Of a stretch of DNA of 64,000 nucleotides, positions 6,508 through 14,560 are shown in pieces; position 1 is the stretch's first letter; the number at the start of each line of letters is the position of its first letter. Below the pieces are notes generated by a model that was not told the origin of the DNA, searched no databases, and saw only the letters and a program-made list of their open reading frames with translations. Source of the DNA: Bog-756 sp963824645 (GTDB taxonomy: Bacteria; Actinomycetota; Acidimicrobiia; Acidimicrobiales; RAAP-2); assembly GCA_963824645.1 (NCBI GenBank), contig CAWGQC010000010.1, positions 186,001 through 250,000 on the forward strand. The letters are read 5' to 3'. The position numbers and the translations under genes were made by a program.

Positions 6508-9351
6508 ATGGACCCAAGCCAGGCGGAACACCACATTTCCGGTGTCTATACCAAGATGCTCATGGAGTTCGTGGTCGAGACCATGCCGTCCGACCGTATC
6601 GAGGACTTGCTGCACCGGGCCGGTGAGACCCGGGGCCTCGAGGAACTGGCCGATGCCGGTTCCTGGAGCTCCTACAGCCAGTTCAGGAGACTGCTGGAGG
6701 AGCGCTCCCGGTTGGATGCAACCAGTCTCTATGCCCAGTCGGGGCTCCTGTCCGAGTGGCTCATGAGCTGGGAGCTGTCCCAGGCGGCCCAATCGCTCGA
6801 TTCCCCGGGAACACTTCTGGCCAGTGGATCCGACCGCAATCCGTTGGTGCCCATTCGGCGGTACGAGAAGACCGAGGTGCAACCCAACGAATGGACCATC
6901 CGGGAATGGTTCGAGGACGGCTATGCGCCCTACCCCGAGTTCTGTGATTTCGCCGCCGTGCAATATGCGCTGGTGCCGGTGGTCTTCAACCTTCCCCCCG
7001 GCGAGGTCATCGAAGAGGAGTGCCAGTGCCGGGGTGACGCCGCCTGCCTGTTCCGGTTCAGCTGGCAGCGCCTCGACACCGAGACCTCGAGAGTGGACTA
7101 CTACCGATCGCGCGCCGAGCTGTTCGAGACACGGCTCGGACAGATCCAGGACATGATCTCCGATCTGTCCTCCAACGAGCGCTACGAGGAGGTTCTCCAG
7201 GGGTTCGTCGGGTCATCGCTGAGGGCGGCGGTCGGGTCCGGTGGTGCGCTGATGGCGCTGGAGGCACGGGCCGGGGCGCCGCGAAAGATCTACTGGGAGG
7301 GGTTGGACGCGTCTCACGCCGCCTCCATGGCCGACGCCCTGCTGGCCGGAGGGACGACACCCGAAAACGTCATAGCCGTCGACGTGGCCTCGGCCCACCG
7401 TCACTACGGCTACCTGGCTGTCGACGAAGGTGGTGGTGTCTTCTCCTCCCTGTCGCAGACCACCCTCGAAACGTACGCTCGTCTGGCCGCCGCCGCCCTC
7501 GACACCTCGGACGCCATCGACGAGGCCCGACACCAGGCCAACACCGCTCAGGTGCTGTTGGAGCTGGCCACGTCGCTGACCGAAATTGTCACGACCCAGG
7601 AGATGGCCTCGAAGGTCGCCGAAGCCGTTCCCGACGTCATCGACTGCGATCGTGCTGCCGTATTCCTGGACACAGTCGGCCAGTTCGGAGCCTGCGCCGA
7701 CGGCCTCCGCCTGGCTGGATCCATCGGGTACAGCGACGAAGATGTGGCCGCCATCAGCTCGCAATCATTCGATCGGGCGCCGTTGGGCTCGATCACCACC
7801 AGCGGACTGGTCCAGAGCGGCCTTTCGGAGTTCGGAACCCTCGCCTCTGTCTCCGCTCCCATCGTGGTGGCCGGCGAGACCGTCGGGGCCATCGTGGCCG
7901 GTGTCATTGCCGAACCCGAGCGGCTGACGGTGACGCCCAGGCTATCGGAGCGCCTCAAAGGTTTGGCCGCTCAGGCATCAACGGCTATCTCCAACGCCCG
8001 ACTGGTCGACCAGATCCGCTTCCAGGCCGTTCACGATGCCCTGACGAGACTGCCCAACCGGGCCCTGATCCTGGACCGAACAGAGCAGATGCTGGCTCGG
8101 GCGCAGAGAACCGGCGTTGACGTGGCCGCCCTATTCATAGATCTGGACGGATTCAAGGACGTGAATGACGCCCTGGGCCACGGGGTCGGCGATCAGCTCC
8201 TCCAAGCGGTATCGGAGCGACTCCTGCTGACCATGCGTGGTAGCGACAGCGTCGGCCGGTTGGGAGGCGATGAGTTCGTCGTTCTGGTCGACGGGACTTC
8301 GATGGCTTCGGCACCCGAGTTGGTGGCCGAAAGGTTGATCGAAATACTGCGGGCTCCTTTCGAGCTACCCGGTGTCGCTTCGGGTCCACTCATGCTGTCG
8401 GCCAGTATCGGGATCGCCACCGGTACCCGGGCCTCGGCCACCGAGCTCCTGCGTGACGCCGACATCGCCCTCTACGAGGCCAAGGCGGCGGGCAAGGACT
8501 GCTATATCGCTTTCGAGCCCCAGATGCACACCGCCGTGCAGGATCACCACCTCTTGGAGATGGACCTGCGGGAAGCATTGGCCCGTAACCAGTTCTCGTT
8601 GGTCTACCAGCCCATCTTCAACCTGTCCGGTGGAGAGACGACCGGAGTGGAGGCCCTCCTGCGCTGGAACCATCCGGCCCGTGGTGTGGTCCAACCGGAT
8701 GTGTTCATCCCCATTCTCGAAACGTCGGGCATGATCGCCGAGGTCGGGTGCTGGGTGCTCCACGAGGCCTGTCGCCAGGCGGCCCGCTGGCAGCAACGGG
8801 GCTTTGAACTGGGCGTTTCGGTGAACATCTCAGCGCGACAACTCGAGACCGACCGGTTGATCGACGACGTTGCTTCCGCTCTGGCCACATCCGGATTGGC
8901 GGCCACCTCCCTGACCGTCGAGATCACCGAAACGGCCATCATGAAGAACGTCTCCGCCGTGGAACCGCGGCTGGCGGCCATCAAAAGCACCGGAGTCCGC
9001 ATCGCCATCGATGACTTCGGAACCGGCTACTCCTCGTTGGCCTATCTGCAGCAGTTTCCGGTGGACACCCTCAAGATCGACCGTTCGTTCATTTCCGCCA
9101 TGGCCGACTCACCCGAGTCCGGGGCTCTGATCCGCACTCTGGTTCAACTGGGCAAGACCTTGGGTCTCGAAACCCTGGCCGAGGGCATCGAGGAGACCGA
9201 ACAGTACTCCCGGCTCGAGCGCGAGCACTGTGACAGTGGCCAGGGCTTCCTCTACGCCCGCCCTCTCGAAGTGGACGCGGTGGAGATGTTTCTGGCTAGC
9301 CGTCGGCGCCAGTGCGGCTCGGTACCATCGGGCGCCCTTCCCGTTCGCTGA
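6508..9351 (+). CDS. V4R-like, GAF, GGDEF and EAL domain protein
   Basis: A 947-aa soluble cyclic-di-GMP enzyme. Residues 1-190 end in ECQCRGDAACLFRF (Cys 172, 174, 180), which resembles the Cys-containing C-terminus of V4R ligand-sensing domains. A GAF-like region follows at about 340-500. The GGDEF domain (near 585) has an intact RLGGDEF motif and an RGSD inhibitory site five residues before it, so diguanylate cyclase activity with product feedback is plausible. The EAL domain starts near 714 (GVEALLRWNHP) and keeps IDDFGTGYSSL, so phosphodiesterase activity is also plausible. No membrane segment is visible. Which activity dominates cannot be read from sequence. Confidence 0.9.
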   Translation: MDPSQAEHHISGVYTKMLMEFVVETMPSDRIEDLLHRAGETRGLEELADAGSWSSYSQFRRLLEERSRLDATSLYAQSGLLSEWLMSWELSQAAQSLDSPGTLLASGSDRNPLVPIRRYEKTEVQPNEWTIREWFEDGYAPYPEFCDFAAVQYALVPVVFNLPPGEVIEEECQCRGDAACLFRFSWQRLDTETSRVDYYRSRAELFETRLGQIQDMISDLSSNERYEEVLQGFVGSSLRAAVGSGGALMALEARAGAPRKIYWEGLDASHAASMADALLAGGTTPENVIAVDVASAHRHYGYLAVDEGGGVFSSLSQTTLETYARLAAAALDTSDAIDEARHQANTAQVLLELATSLTEIVTTQEMASKVAEAVPDVIDCDRAAVFLDTVGQFGACADGLRLAGSIGYSDEDVAAISSQSFDRAPLGSITTSGLVQSGLSEFGTLASVSAPIVVAGETVGAIVAGVIAEPERLTVTPRLSERLKGLAAQASTAISNARLVDQIRFQAVHDALTRLPNRALILDRTEQMLARAQRTGVDVAALFIDLDGFKDVNDALGHGVGDQLLQAVSERLLLTMRGSDSVGRLGGDEFVVLVDGTSMASAPELVAERLIEILRAPFELPGVASGPLMLSASIGIATGTRASATELLRDADIALYEAKAAGKDCYIAFEPQMHTAVQDHHLLEMDLREALARNQFSLVYQPIFNLSGGETTGVEALLRWNHPARGVVQPDVFIPILETSGMIAEVGCWVLHEACRQAARWQQRGFELGVSVNISARQLETDRLIDDVASALATSGLAATSLTVEITETAIMKNVSAVEPRLAAIKSTGVRIAIDDFGTGYSSLAYLQQFPVDTLKIDRSFISAMADSPESGALIRTLVQLGKTLGLETLAEGIEETEQYSRLEREHCDSGQGFLYARPLEVDAVEMFLASRRRQCGSVPSGALPVR

Positions 9352-9375
9352 TAGCAGGACATGACGACACGGCCG

Positions 9376-10029
9376 TCATGTCACGATCAGATAGATGCTT
9401 TTCCCGACCAGCCACAGTCCGAGGAGCAGCGACACCACAATGATCACTTGATCGGTGTGGGTGTCGATCCACACTCTGGTTGAAGCCAGGAAGGCCTGGC
9501 TCTTTTCGGGCCGGAAGCCGGCGTAGATCTCGAGGGCCAGGTAGACGGCGGTGGCGACGAGACAGAACAGGAACAGGGCGATGTAGCTCTGCCACCCCGA
9601 CAGCTTGGCCTCCGTGATGGTGGCGACGCCGGCGGCCACCAGACCCCAGGGCTGGGTCAGCGGAGCCAGACCCATGGCGTACCACGGAGACATGTTGTCG
9701 ATGCCGGTCTGCCACTTGGGCGTTTTCTTGGGCTTTTTGGGCTGGCCCATCTTTCGCCACTGCCGGACGGCGATGATCAGGAGCACCACACCGATGGCGA
9801 TCTTCACGGCCAGAGCGGCCAGCGATGGCGCTGTGCTCGGTTTGGGAGGCTTGTTACCGGTGACCAGAACGGTTCCCGCCACCACGATGGCCAGCGACAC
9901 CAGCCAGCCGAAGATGAAGGCGGCCCCCTTTCGCACCCCGCCTTTGGACGCCAGGACCAGGATGAAAGCGGTGAGGGGGATCGGCTCGAGGGTGATGACC
10001 AGGCCGATCAGAACCAGATCGAGGATCAC
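9376..10029 (-). CDS. GAP/SfLAP family membrane protein
   Basis: 217 aa with about six membrane segments and a Pro-rich Lys/Arg cytoplasmic loop (QPKKPKKTPK) in the middle. The start MILDLVLIGLVITLEPIPLT and the GLAPLTQPWG segment fit the GAP (SfLAP, PF11139) family, a LysE-like fold linked in mycobacteria to export of cell-surface lipids such as sulfolipid and glycopeptidolipid. The export role here is inference. It is the last of three co-directional small membrane proteins (10793, 10221 and 10029 starts). Confidence 0.75.
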   Translation of the reverse strand: MILDLVLIGLVITLEPIPLTAFILVLASKGGVRKGAAFIFGWLVSLAIVVAGTVLVTGNKPPKPSTAPSLAALAVKIAIGVVLLIIAVRQWRKMGQPKKPKKTPKWQTGIDNMSPWYAMGLAPLTQPWGLVAAGVATITEAKLSGWQSYIALFLFCLVATAVYLALEIYAGFRPEKSQAFLASTRVWIDTHTDQVIIVVSLLLGLWLVGKSIYLIVT

Positions 10030-10131
10030 GCCGACACCGACCGTCCTTTGGACTCGGCGCCTCGGCTCACCTCAGGCTCCGATGCCGATTGCGGCCGCAT
10101 TGGCGCGTGGGTCACCAATGGCGGTGGGTCG

Positions 10132-10221
10132 TCAGTCATTGCTCTGGCGAAACTTGCGAATGAAGACCACCACCAACAGGATGGCCACCGCCGCAAAGAT
10201 GATTCCCCCTACGTAGTACAT
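10132..10221 (-). CDS. 29-aa single-span membrane protein
   Basis: A short reading frame beginning MYYVGGIIFAAVAILLVVV, then a basic tail (FIRKFRQSND). It consists of one hydrophobic helix with a positive C-terminus, as in known bacterial small membrane proteins. AAGAGGAGTGAC directly before the ATG is a strong ribosome site, which is the main support. It lies about 100 bp upstream of the GAP-family gene on the same strand. The function is unknown; it may regulate a larger membrane partner. A similar design is seen at 62890-63075. Confidence 0.6.
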   Translation of the reverse strand: MYYVGGIIFAAVAILLVVVFIRKFRQSND

Positions 10222-10397
10222 GTCACTCCTCTTGTTGTAACGCCGCTGGGGTGGTCACCGCCGAGCCATCCATCGAAGACGTGAGCCAGGGCCAACGCCG
10301 AAGGAGCCTCGTTCATCAACTGATGGGAACTCAAGGTGTGGCGGTTTGTCGGACGGCGCCATCCTTCGGACCTACCGCCCGGAACGGCCGGTCGCCC

Positions 10398-10793
10398 TCA
10401 GGCCAGGATCTTCTGTTTTTGTGCCTCGAACTCGGCGTCGGTGATGACCCCTTGCTGCTTGAGGTCGGCCAGCTTGCTCAGTTCCTCCGCCGAGTTGGTG
10501 CCCGCACCGGCGGTCTTCTTGACGTATTCGTCGAAGGACTTCTGTTGCTGGGCGGCCTGGGCCTCGGCCCGCTCGTGCATCTTGCCGCCGCGGGCGATCA
10601 GGTAGACGAAGATCCCGAGGAAAGGCAGGATGATCACGAACAGGACCCACAGCATCTTGGCCCCTCCACCCAGGTCGCGACTCCGGAAGATGTCCGAGAA
10701 CACCACGATGAGGAGCCAGAACCAGATGAAGAAGACGAAGAGCCCCAGCATGGTGCCGAAGAGATCGGCGAGGGGGTAGGTGTAGGCGAGCAT
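10398..10793 (-). CDS. Two-span membrane protein with SHOCT domain
   Basis: About 131 aa. Residues 5-60 hold two membrane helices with the PLDc_N-type pattern (FVFFIWFWLLIVVFSDIFR then LWVLFVIILPFLGIFVYLIA). A charged linker with a coiled-coil look follows, and the C-terminal 30 residues (LSKLADLKQQGVITDAEFEA) match the SHOCT oligomerisation motif. The ATG at 10793 is chosen for the GGGAGGAA before it. Family function is not established. It leads the run of small membrane genes toward 9376. Confidence 0.85.
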   Translation of the reverse strand: MLAYTYPLADLFGTMLGLFVFFIWFWLLIVVFSDIFRSRDLGGGAKMLWVLFVIILPFLGIFVYLIARGGKMHERAEAQAAQQQKSFDEYVKKTAGAGTNSAEELSKLADLKQQGVITDAEFEAQKQKILA

Positions 10794-10941
10794 TGGTGGT
10801 TCCTCCCGGATTGCGTGGTTATACGGCTCGAGCACTCACGGCCTGATCACCGACCTGAGTTCCGCTGTGCGGAACACCCTAGGTGCCATCCCGTGGAGAT
10901 GCCTGCATGGTGATGGAACCACGTCCGCCTGGGAAAGGTCA

Positions 10942-10958
10942 TCACCCTCCAGGGGTGA
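10942..10958 (-). terminator. Hairpin downstream of the LuxR-family gene
   Basis: TCACCC (10942-10947) and GGGTGA (10953-10958) form a 6-bp stem with a 5-base loop about 50 bases past the stop at 11008. There is no T-run, so it is a weak candidate for an intrinsic terminator; the same TCACCC/GGGTGA pair recurs as possible operator half-sites near 17909-17941. Confidence 0.35.
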
Positions 10959-11007
10959 CTTGGTGGACCAGGTCGCCGTCGCCTCGAGGTGCCTGCAGAG
11001 TTTGCCC

Positions 11008-13620
11008 CTATGCGGGTCGAAGAATGCCGAGCTCCCGAGCCCGAGCGATGGCGCCGTTGCGGTTGGCCACGTCCAGTTTCCGATAGATGTGGGCCATGTG
11101 CGTCTTGATGGTGTTGACCGACACGTAGAAGTGATCGGCCAACTCCGTGTTGGTGAAGCGGCTGGGCAGATACGAGAGGATTTCGAGCTCCCGGTCGGTG
11201 AGGGGATCGACCAGATCGGCCCCGGGTGTCGGTAGGGACACCTCCCGGGCCCGCGACAGGATCTGGTCCCGCAGCGAGGACGGCCCGTCGGTGTCCTCCG
11301 ACACCATCCGTATGATCGCCGGCCCGGCCCGCACGAATGCCTCCACGAGCGAGTAGGGCTGAGCCACCATCATTGCCGCGGCCAGGTGCCCCCTCGCTTC
11401 GTCGACCGATCCGTCGGCATCGGCCAGCCAGGCCCGCAGAAGCAGCCCGTTCGCCCTTCCCCGCGGCTCGGCGGCATCCGGCAGGTAGTCGAAGGCGTCG
11501 ATGAGTTTTCGAGCCAGAGTGTGATCGCCCAGGGTCAGAGCCGTCGCTGCACTCTCGAATGCCAAGGTCGCCGAGTACCACACGGCCTTGTCCAGGGCCC
11601 GTTGGGCCTGGGCCGGGGACTCCCCCAGGCGGAGGAGGCGACAGTGGAGGGCCAGGAGTCGACTGGCCACCACCGGAGGCGGGGGTGCTCCCAGATCGTT
11701 CCTGGTCAAGACGGCGGTGACCATGGCCTGATCACGCTGACCCTCCGCCTCCTGGAGGAGCGCCTTCCCGAAGTGGGCAAACCACGACAACTGGCTGCGC
11801 CGGTTGGCTGCTGCTCGCAGCGATCCTTCGTGGAGGGACAGCGCGGCGCCACGGGGCTGGCCCGTCTCCACCGCCACCAGGGCCGAGGCCAGATAAGAGT
11901 CAGCAGCCGAAGGGTGGGCCAGAAGGCCCACCTCCTTGGCCACAGCCAACGCCTCGTCGGACAGGGCAGCCGCCCGTTCGGTGTGACCGCACCAGGCCTC
12001 GAGCAGGGCCAGCGAACCGAGGCCGCTGACCTTCCATATCGGGTAGGTCGCCCCGGGGGTGGCCAGTCCGCGGTTGAGCCAGTCCCGGGCGTCCCCATAG
12101 TTCCCAGCCTGGAAGTAGGCCCGACCTCCGGACAACAGGGTCATCGTCTCGAGCGACTGAGGATGGGTCAGGTTCATGATGACCGGCATCTGGACAGGCC
12201 CTATGTTTTCCAGCTGCTGGAGAGCGCGGATGGCCATATCCCGGGACACATCCGGACGGGGCCGCCATTGGACCTGAGAGGTCAGGAAGACCTCGGCGCA
12301 GAGTCGCTCTCCCTCGGAGGCGTCGGGGTCGGTGGCCACCCGGCCCAGGATGTCCTCGGCGCTGGCCGCCTGTCCTTCGACGCCCTTCAGGATTCCGAGG
12401 AGAAGGCTGACATCCTTCCTATCCTTGCGGGCCGATTCCGGGACCTCGGTGATCCAGCGGATGACGGTGGCCATCTCGCCCTTCTCGAACACCTCGGAAC
12501 CCCGCGCCATGATCGCGTCGAGTGCGGCATCCCAGTTCCGGCCGCGGAGGAGGCATTCGACACCCATGCTCACCTCACCGCGTGCGAGGTGCCACGCTGC
12601 GGCTTCGTCCAGGAGGCTGGCTTCAGCGCCAGGCTGCTCCGCCCGCAATTTGAAGCGCAGCATGTCCCGGAAGAGATGATGGAAACGAAACCAGCGGCGG
12701 TGGGTGTCCAAGGGGAAGAGGAACATCGACTCTCGCTCCAATTCCTCCAGGACGGACTGTGCGTTGGTCACGCCGGTGAGGTGAGTGACCAGGTCTGCGC
12801 ACATCCTGTCCAGCACCGACATCTGCAGCAGGACCTCCCGCCGATCGGCCGGCTGGGCGTGGAGGACCTCCTGACTGAGATAGTCGGCGATCAATCGATC
12901 GTCGCCACTGAACTGGGTGATGAATTCGTCGGCGTCCTCGTAGAGTCGGAGGGTCATCCCGGCCAGCTGCAGCCCAGCGGCCCATCCCTCGGTTCGAACC
13001 ACCAGAGTGGACACGCTGTCGGATCCCAGCGAGCGCCCGGTGATCTGCTCCAGGAGAAGGGCGCCGGCGACGTCATCGAGAGCCAGGTCGGATTGGCGGA
13101 TCTCCATCACCTCATAGGCCAGGCGGTGGCGGCTCCAGGCGATGGGCAGATCGGTCCTGGTCGACAGGACCAGGTGGACGTTGGGCGGGAGACGGTCGAC
13201 CAGGCCGGCCAGATCGGCGAGGAGAACCGAGTTGGTCAGGTGGTGCAGGTCGTCGAGGACGATGACCACTTCGGGAAGGTCGGCCATCTGGGCCTCGAAC
13301 GCCTCCAACAAGGGTGTTCCGAGACCGCCCCCGTGCAGCGACACCAACGAGGTCAGATCGGCAAAGTCCGGATTGATGGCGGTGAACCCGTCGAGCAGGC
13401 GCTGGGAGAACCGGACCGGATCGTTGTCCTCGGCGCCGACCTCCAGCCAGACAAAGTCCAGCTCGGGATGGGTGGAGGCCCACTGGACGAGGAGAACGGT
13501 CTTCCCCGCTCCGGCCGGGGCCACGACGAGGGTGAGGGGGCGGACCAGAGCCTCGTCCAGCTGTCGCCTCAATGCCGGTCTGTCGACCGCATGGGAAGGT
13601 ACCGAAAGTGTCGTAGCCAC
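11008..13620 (-). CDS. MalT-like ATP-dependent LuxR-family regulator
   Basis: About 870 aa. A P-loop (APAGAGKTVLL, residues 34-44) and VIVLDDLHHL (Walker B-like) form an N-terminal STAND/NACHT-type ATPase. The middle is helical TPR-like repeats (GRAYFQAGNYGDARDWLNRG and similar). The C-terminal 65 residues are a LuxR helix-turn-helix (LTDRELEILSYLPSRFTNTE, then VSVNTIKTHMAHIYRKL). MalT-type proteins are ligand-gated activators, often of carbon metabolism; the ligand here is unknown. The GTG at 13620 is chosen for GAGGGCGG upstream and because the family usually starts just before the P-loop. The 28-bp palindrome at 13643-13670 lies in its leader. Confidence 0.9.
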   Translation of the reverse strand: MATTLSVPSHAVDRPALRRQLDEALVRPLTLVVAPAGAGKTVLLVQWASTHPELDFVWLEVGAEDNDPVRFSQRLLDGFTAINPDFADLTSLVSLHGGGLGTPLLEAFEAQMADLPEVVIVLDDLHHLTNSVLLADLAGLVDRLPPNVHLVLSTRTDLPIAWSRHRLAYEVMEIRQSDLALDDVAGALLLEQITGRSLGSDSVSTLVVRTEGWAAGLQLAGMTLRLYEDADEFITQFSGDDRLIADYLSQEVLHAQPADRREVLLQMSVLDRMCADLVTHLTGVTNAQSVLEELERESMFLFPLDTHRRWFRFHHLFRDMLRFKLRAEQPGAEASLLDEAAAWHLARGEVSMGVECLLRGRNWDAALDAIMARGSEVFEKGEMATVIRWITEVPESARKDRKDVSLLLGILKGVEGQAASAEDILGRVATDPDASEGERLCAEVFLTSQVQWRPRPDVSRDMAIRALQQLENIGPVQMPVIMNLTHPQSLETMTLLSGGRAYFQAGNYGDARDWLNRGLATPGATYPIWKVSGLGSLALLEAWCGHTERAAALSDEALAVAKEVGLLAHPSAADSYLASALVAVETGQPRGAALSLHEGSLRAAANRRSQLSWFAHFGKALLQEAEGQRDQAMVTAVLTRNDLGAPPPPVVASRLLALHCRLLRLGESPAQAQRALDKAVWYSATLAFESAATALTLGDHTLARKLIDAFDYLPDAAEPRGRANGLLLRAWLADADGSVDEARGHLAAAMMVAQPYSLVEAFVRAGPAIIRMVSEDTDGPSSLRDQILSRAREVSLPTPGADLVDPLTDRELEILSYLPSRFTNTELADHFYVSVNTIKTHMAHIYRKLDVANRNGAIARARELGILRPA

Positions 13621-13642
13621 AATTCCGCCCTCTGCGGACGCC

Positions 13643-13670
13643 GGCCGGCTATCCGACCGGATAGCCGGCC
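13643..13670. promoter_or_regulatory. 28-bp perfect inverted repeat before the MalT-like gene
   Basis: GGCCGGCTATCCG (13643-13655) and CGGATAGCCGGCC (13658-13670) are exact reverse complements around an AC centre. It lies 23 bp upstream of the GTG at 13620 on the minus strand and about 140 bp before the small gene on the plus strand. It could be an operator for an autoregulated factor or an mRNA hairpin over the ribosome site. Confidence 0.6.
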
Positions 13671-13807
13671 AGTGTGCCACGGGGGAGCGGCTGGCCGCCA
13701 CTGCCCCGGGACGACCGGCGGCGACCTCACGATCACCCTCTAGGAATGACGACTTCGCCGTCGATCGACCCCATGATGGTGGCACCTTGACGGCGAAAAG
13801 AGCGAAC

Positions 13808-14038
13808 TTGGATGCGAGTAGATTCGAAATCGTGGTCAAGGGCCGATTGAGCCCCACTCTGACCGCGGCGATCGAAGGCTTCGACGTCAGCTACTGCGAC
13901 CATGGCTTGACCCACCTTGTCGGTTGGGTGTCTGACCAGGCCCGTCTGCACGGCACGCTCGAGCTGCTCCGGGATCTCAACATCGAACTGGTGTCGGTCA
14001 ACCCCGCCCCGTTGGAGGAAGTGGGAACCCTCGAATAG
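13808..14038 (+). CDS. Small conserved actinobacterial protein, paralogue A
   Basis: 76 aa, beginning at the TTG at 13808 by alignment with its paralogue at 31752-31973 (start two to five residues before RFEIVV). By eye about 43 of 62 aligned residues are identical, including GRLSP, GFDVS, GLTHLVG, DQAR and DLNIELVSVNP. The pattern matches a widespread group of short actinobacterial proteins of unknown function with a Q-A-x-x-H core and an L-E-L-x-V end, probably a small alpha/beta fold. There is no signal peptide or membrane segment. It is divergent from the MalT-like regulator. Start codon certainty is moderate. Confidence 0.65.
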   Translation: MDASRFEIVVKGRLSPTLTAAIEGFDVSYCDHGLTHLVGWVSDQARLHGTLELLRDLNIELVSVNPAPLEEVGTLE

Positions 14039-14179
14039 TGGGGTGGAAGATCTTGGGGAACCGGCCACTGACCTTGCGGTGGCGGTCGACGTGCACTGGC
14101 TGTGCCTAAGAGACGAGCTGGCTAATGTGCCTGCTGTGGCTATGGCCGTCGGTTCTCGGGTCCGAGTGACGGGGACAGG

Positions 14180-14560
14180 ATGACGGGTTCTCGGCAGGAG
14201 ACCTGGCCCTGGCCCGACGACCTGGACGCCATGGTGGCCGCCCCCGGGTTCCACACCGTCCTGCTGGAAGACGACCGGGTCCGAGTACTGGACGGTCGGG
14301 TCCCGCCCGGAGCCACCGTACCGGTACACACCCACCGGTGGGGAGGCGTCCTCTACATCATCGCCACCAGCGACTTCGTCCGGCGGAGCCCCGACGGAAC
14401 GGTCATCGTCGACACCCGGCTGTCGGGGACGGCGCCCATCGCCGGGGCCGCCGTGTGGGGGGCGCCCTTGACACCGCACACGCTCGAGAACGTGGGCAGC
14501 CAGGAGTTCCGCACGCTCACCGTCGAGATGAAGGACACCGACCCCGACCATCCGGGGTGA
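14180..14560 (+). CDS. Small cupin-type protein
   Basis: 126 aa. VRVLDGRVPPGATVPVHTH fits the first cupin motif with metal-type histidines, and PLTPHTLENVGSQEFRTLTV fits the second. Small single-domain cupins may be isomerases, dioxygenases or sensors; nothing here distinguishes them. The ATG at 14180 is preceded by GGGGACAGG. Its TGA abuts the stop of the convergent ClC gene with no bases between. Confidence 0.7.
   Translation: MTGSRQETWPWPDDLDAMVAAPGFHTVLLEDDRVRVLDGRVPPGATVPVHTHRWGGVLYIIATSDFVRRSPDGTVIVDTRLSGTAPIAGAAVWGAPLTPHTLENVGSQEFRTLTVEMKDTDPDHPG

Noticed and set aside
11386..13743. Long open frame opposite the MalT-like regulator (785 codons)
   Set aside because: It is antisense to a gene with clear domains; open antisense frames are common in high-GC DNA and this one has no recognisable motif.
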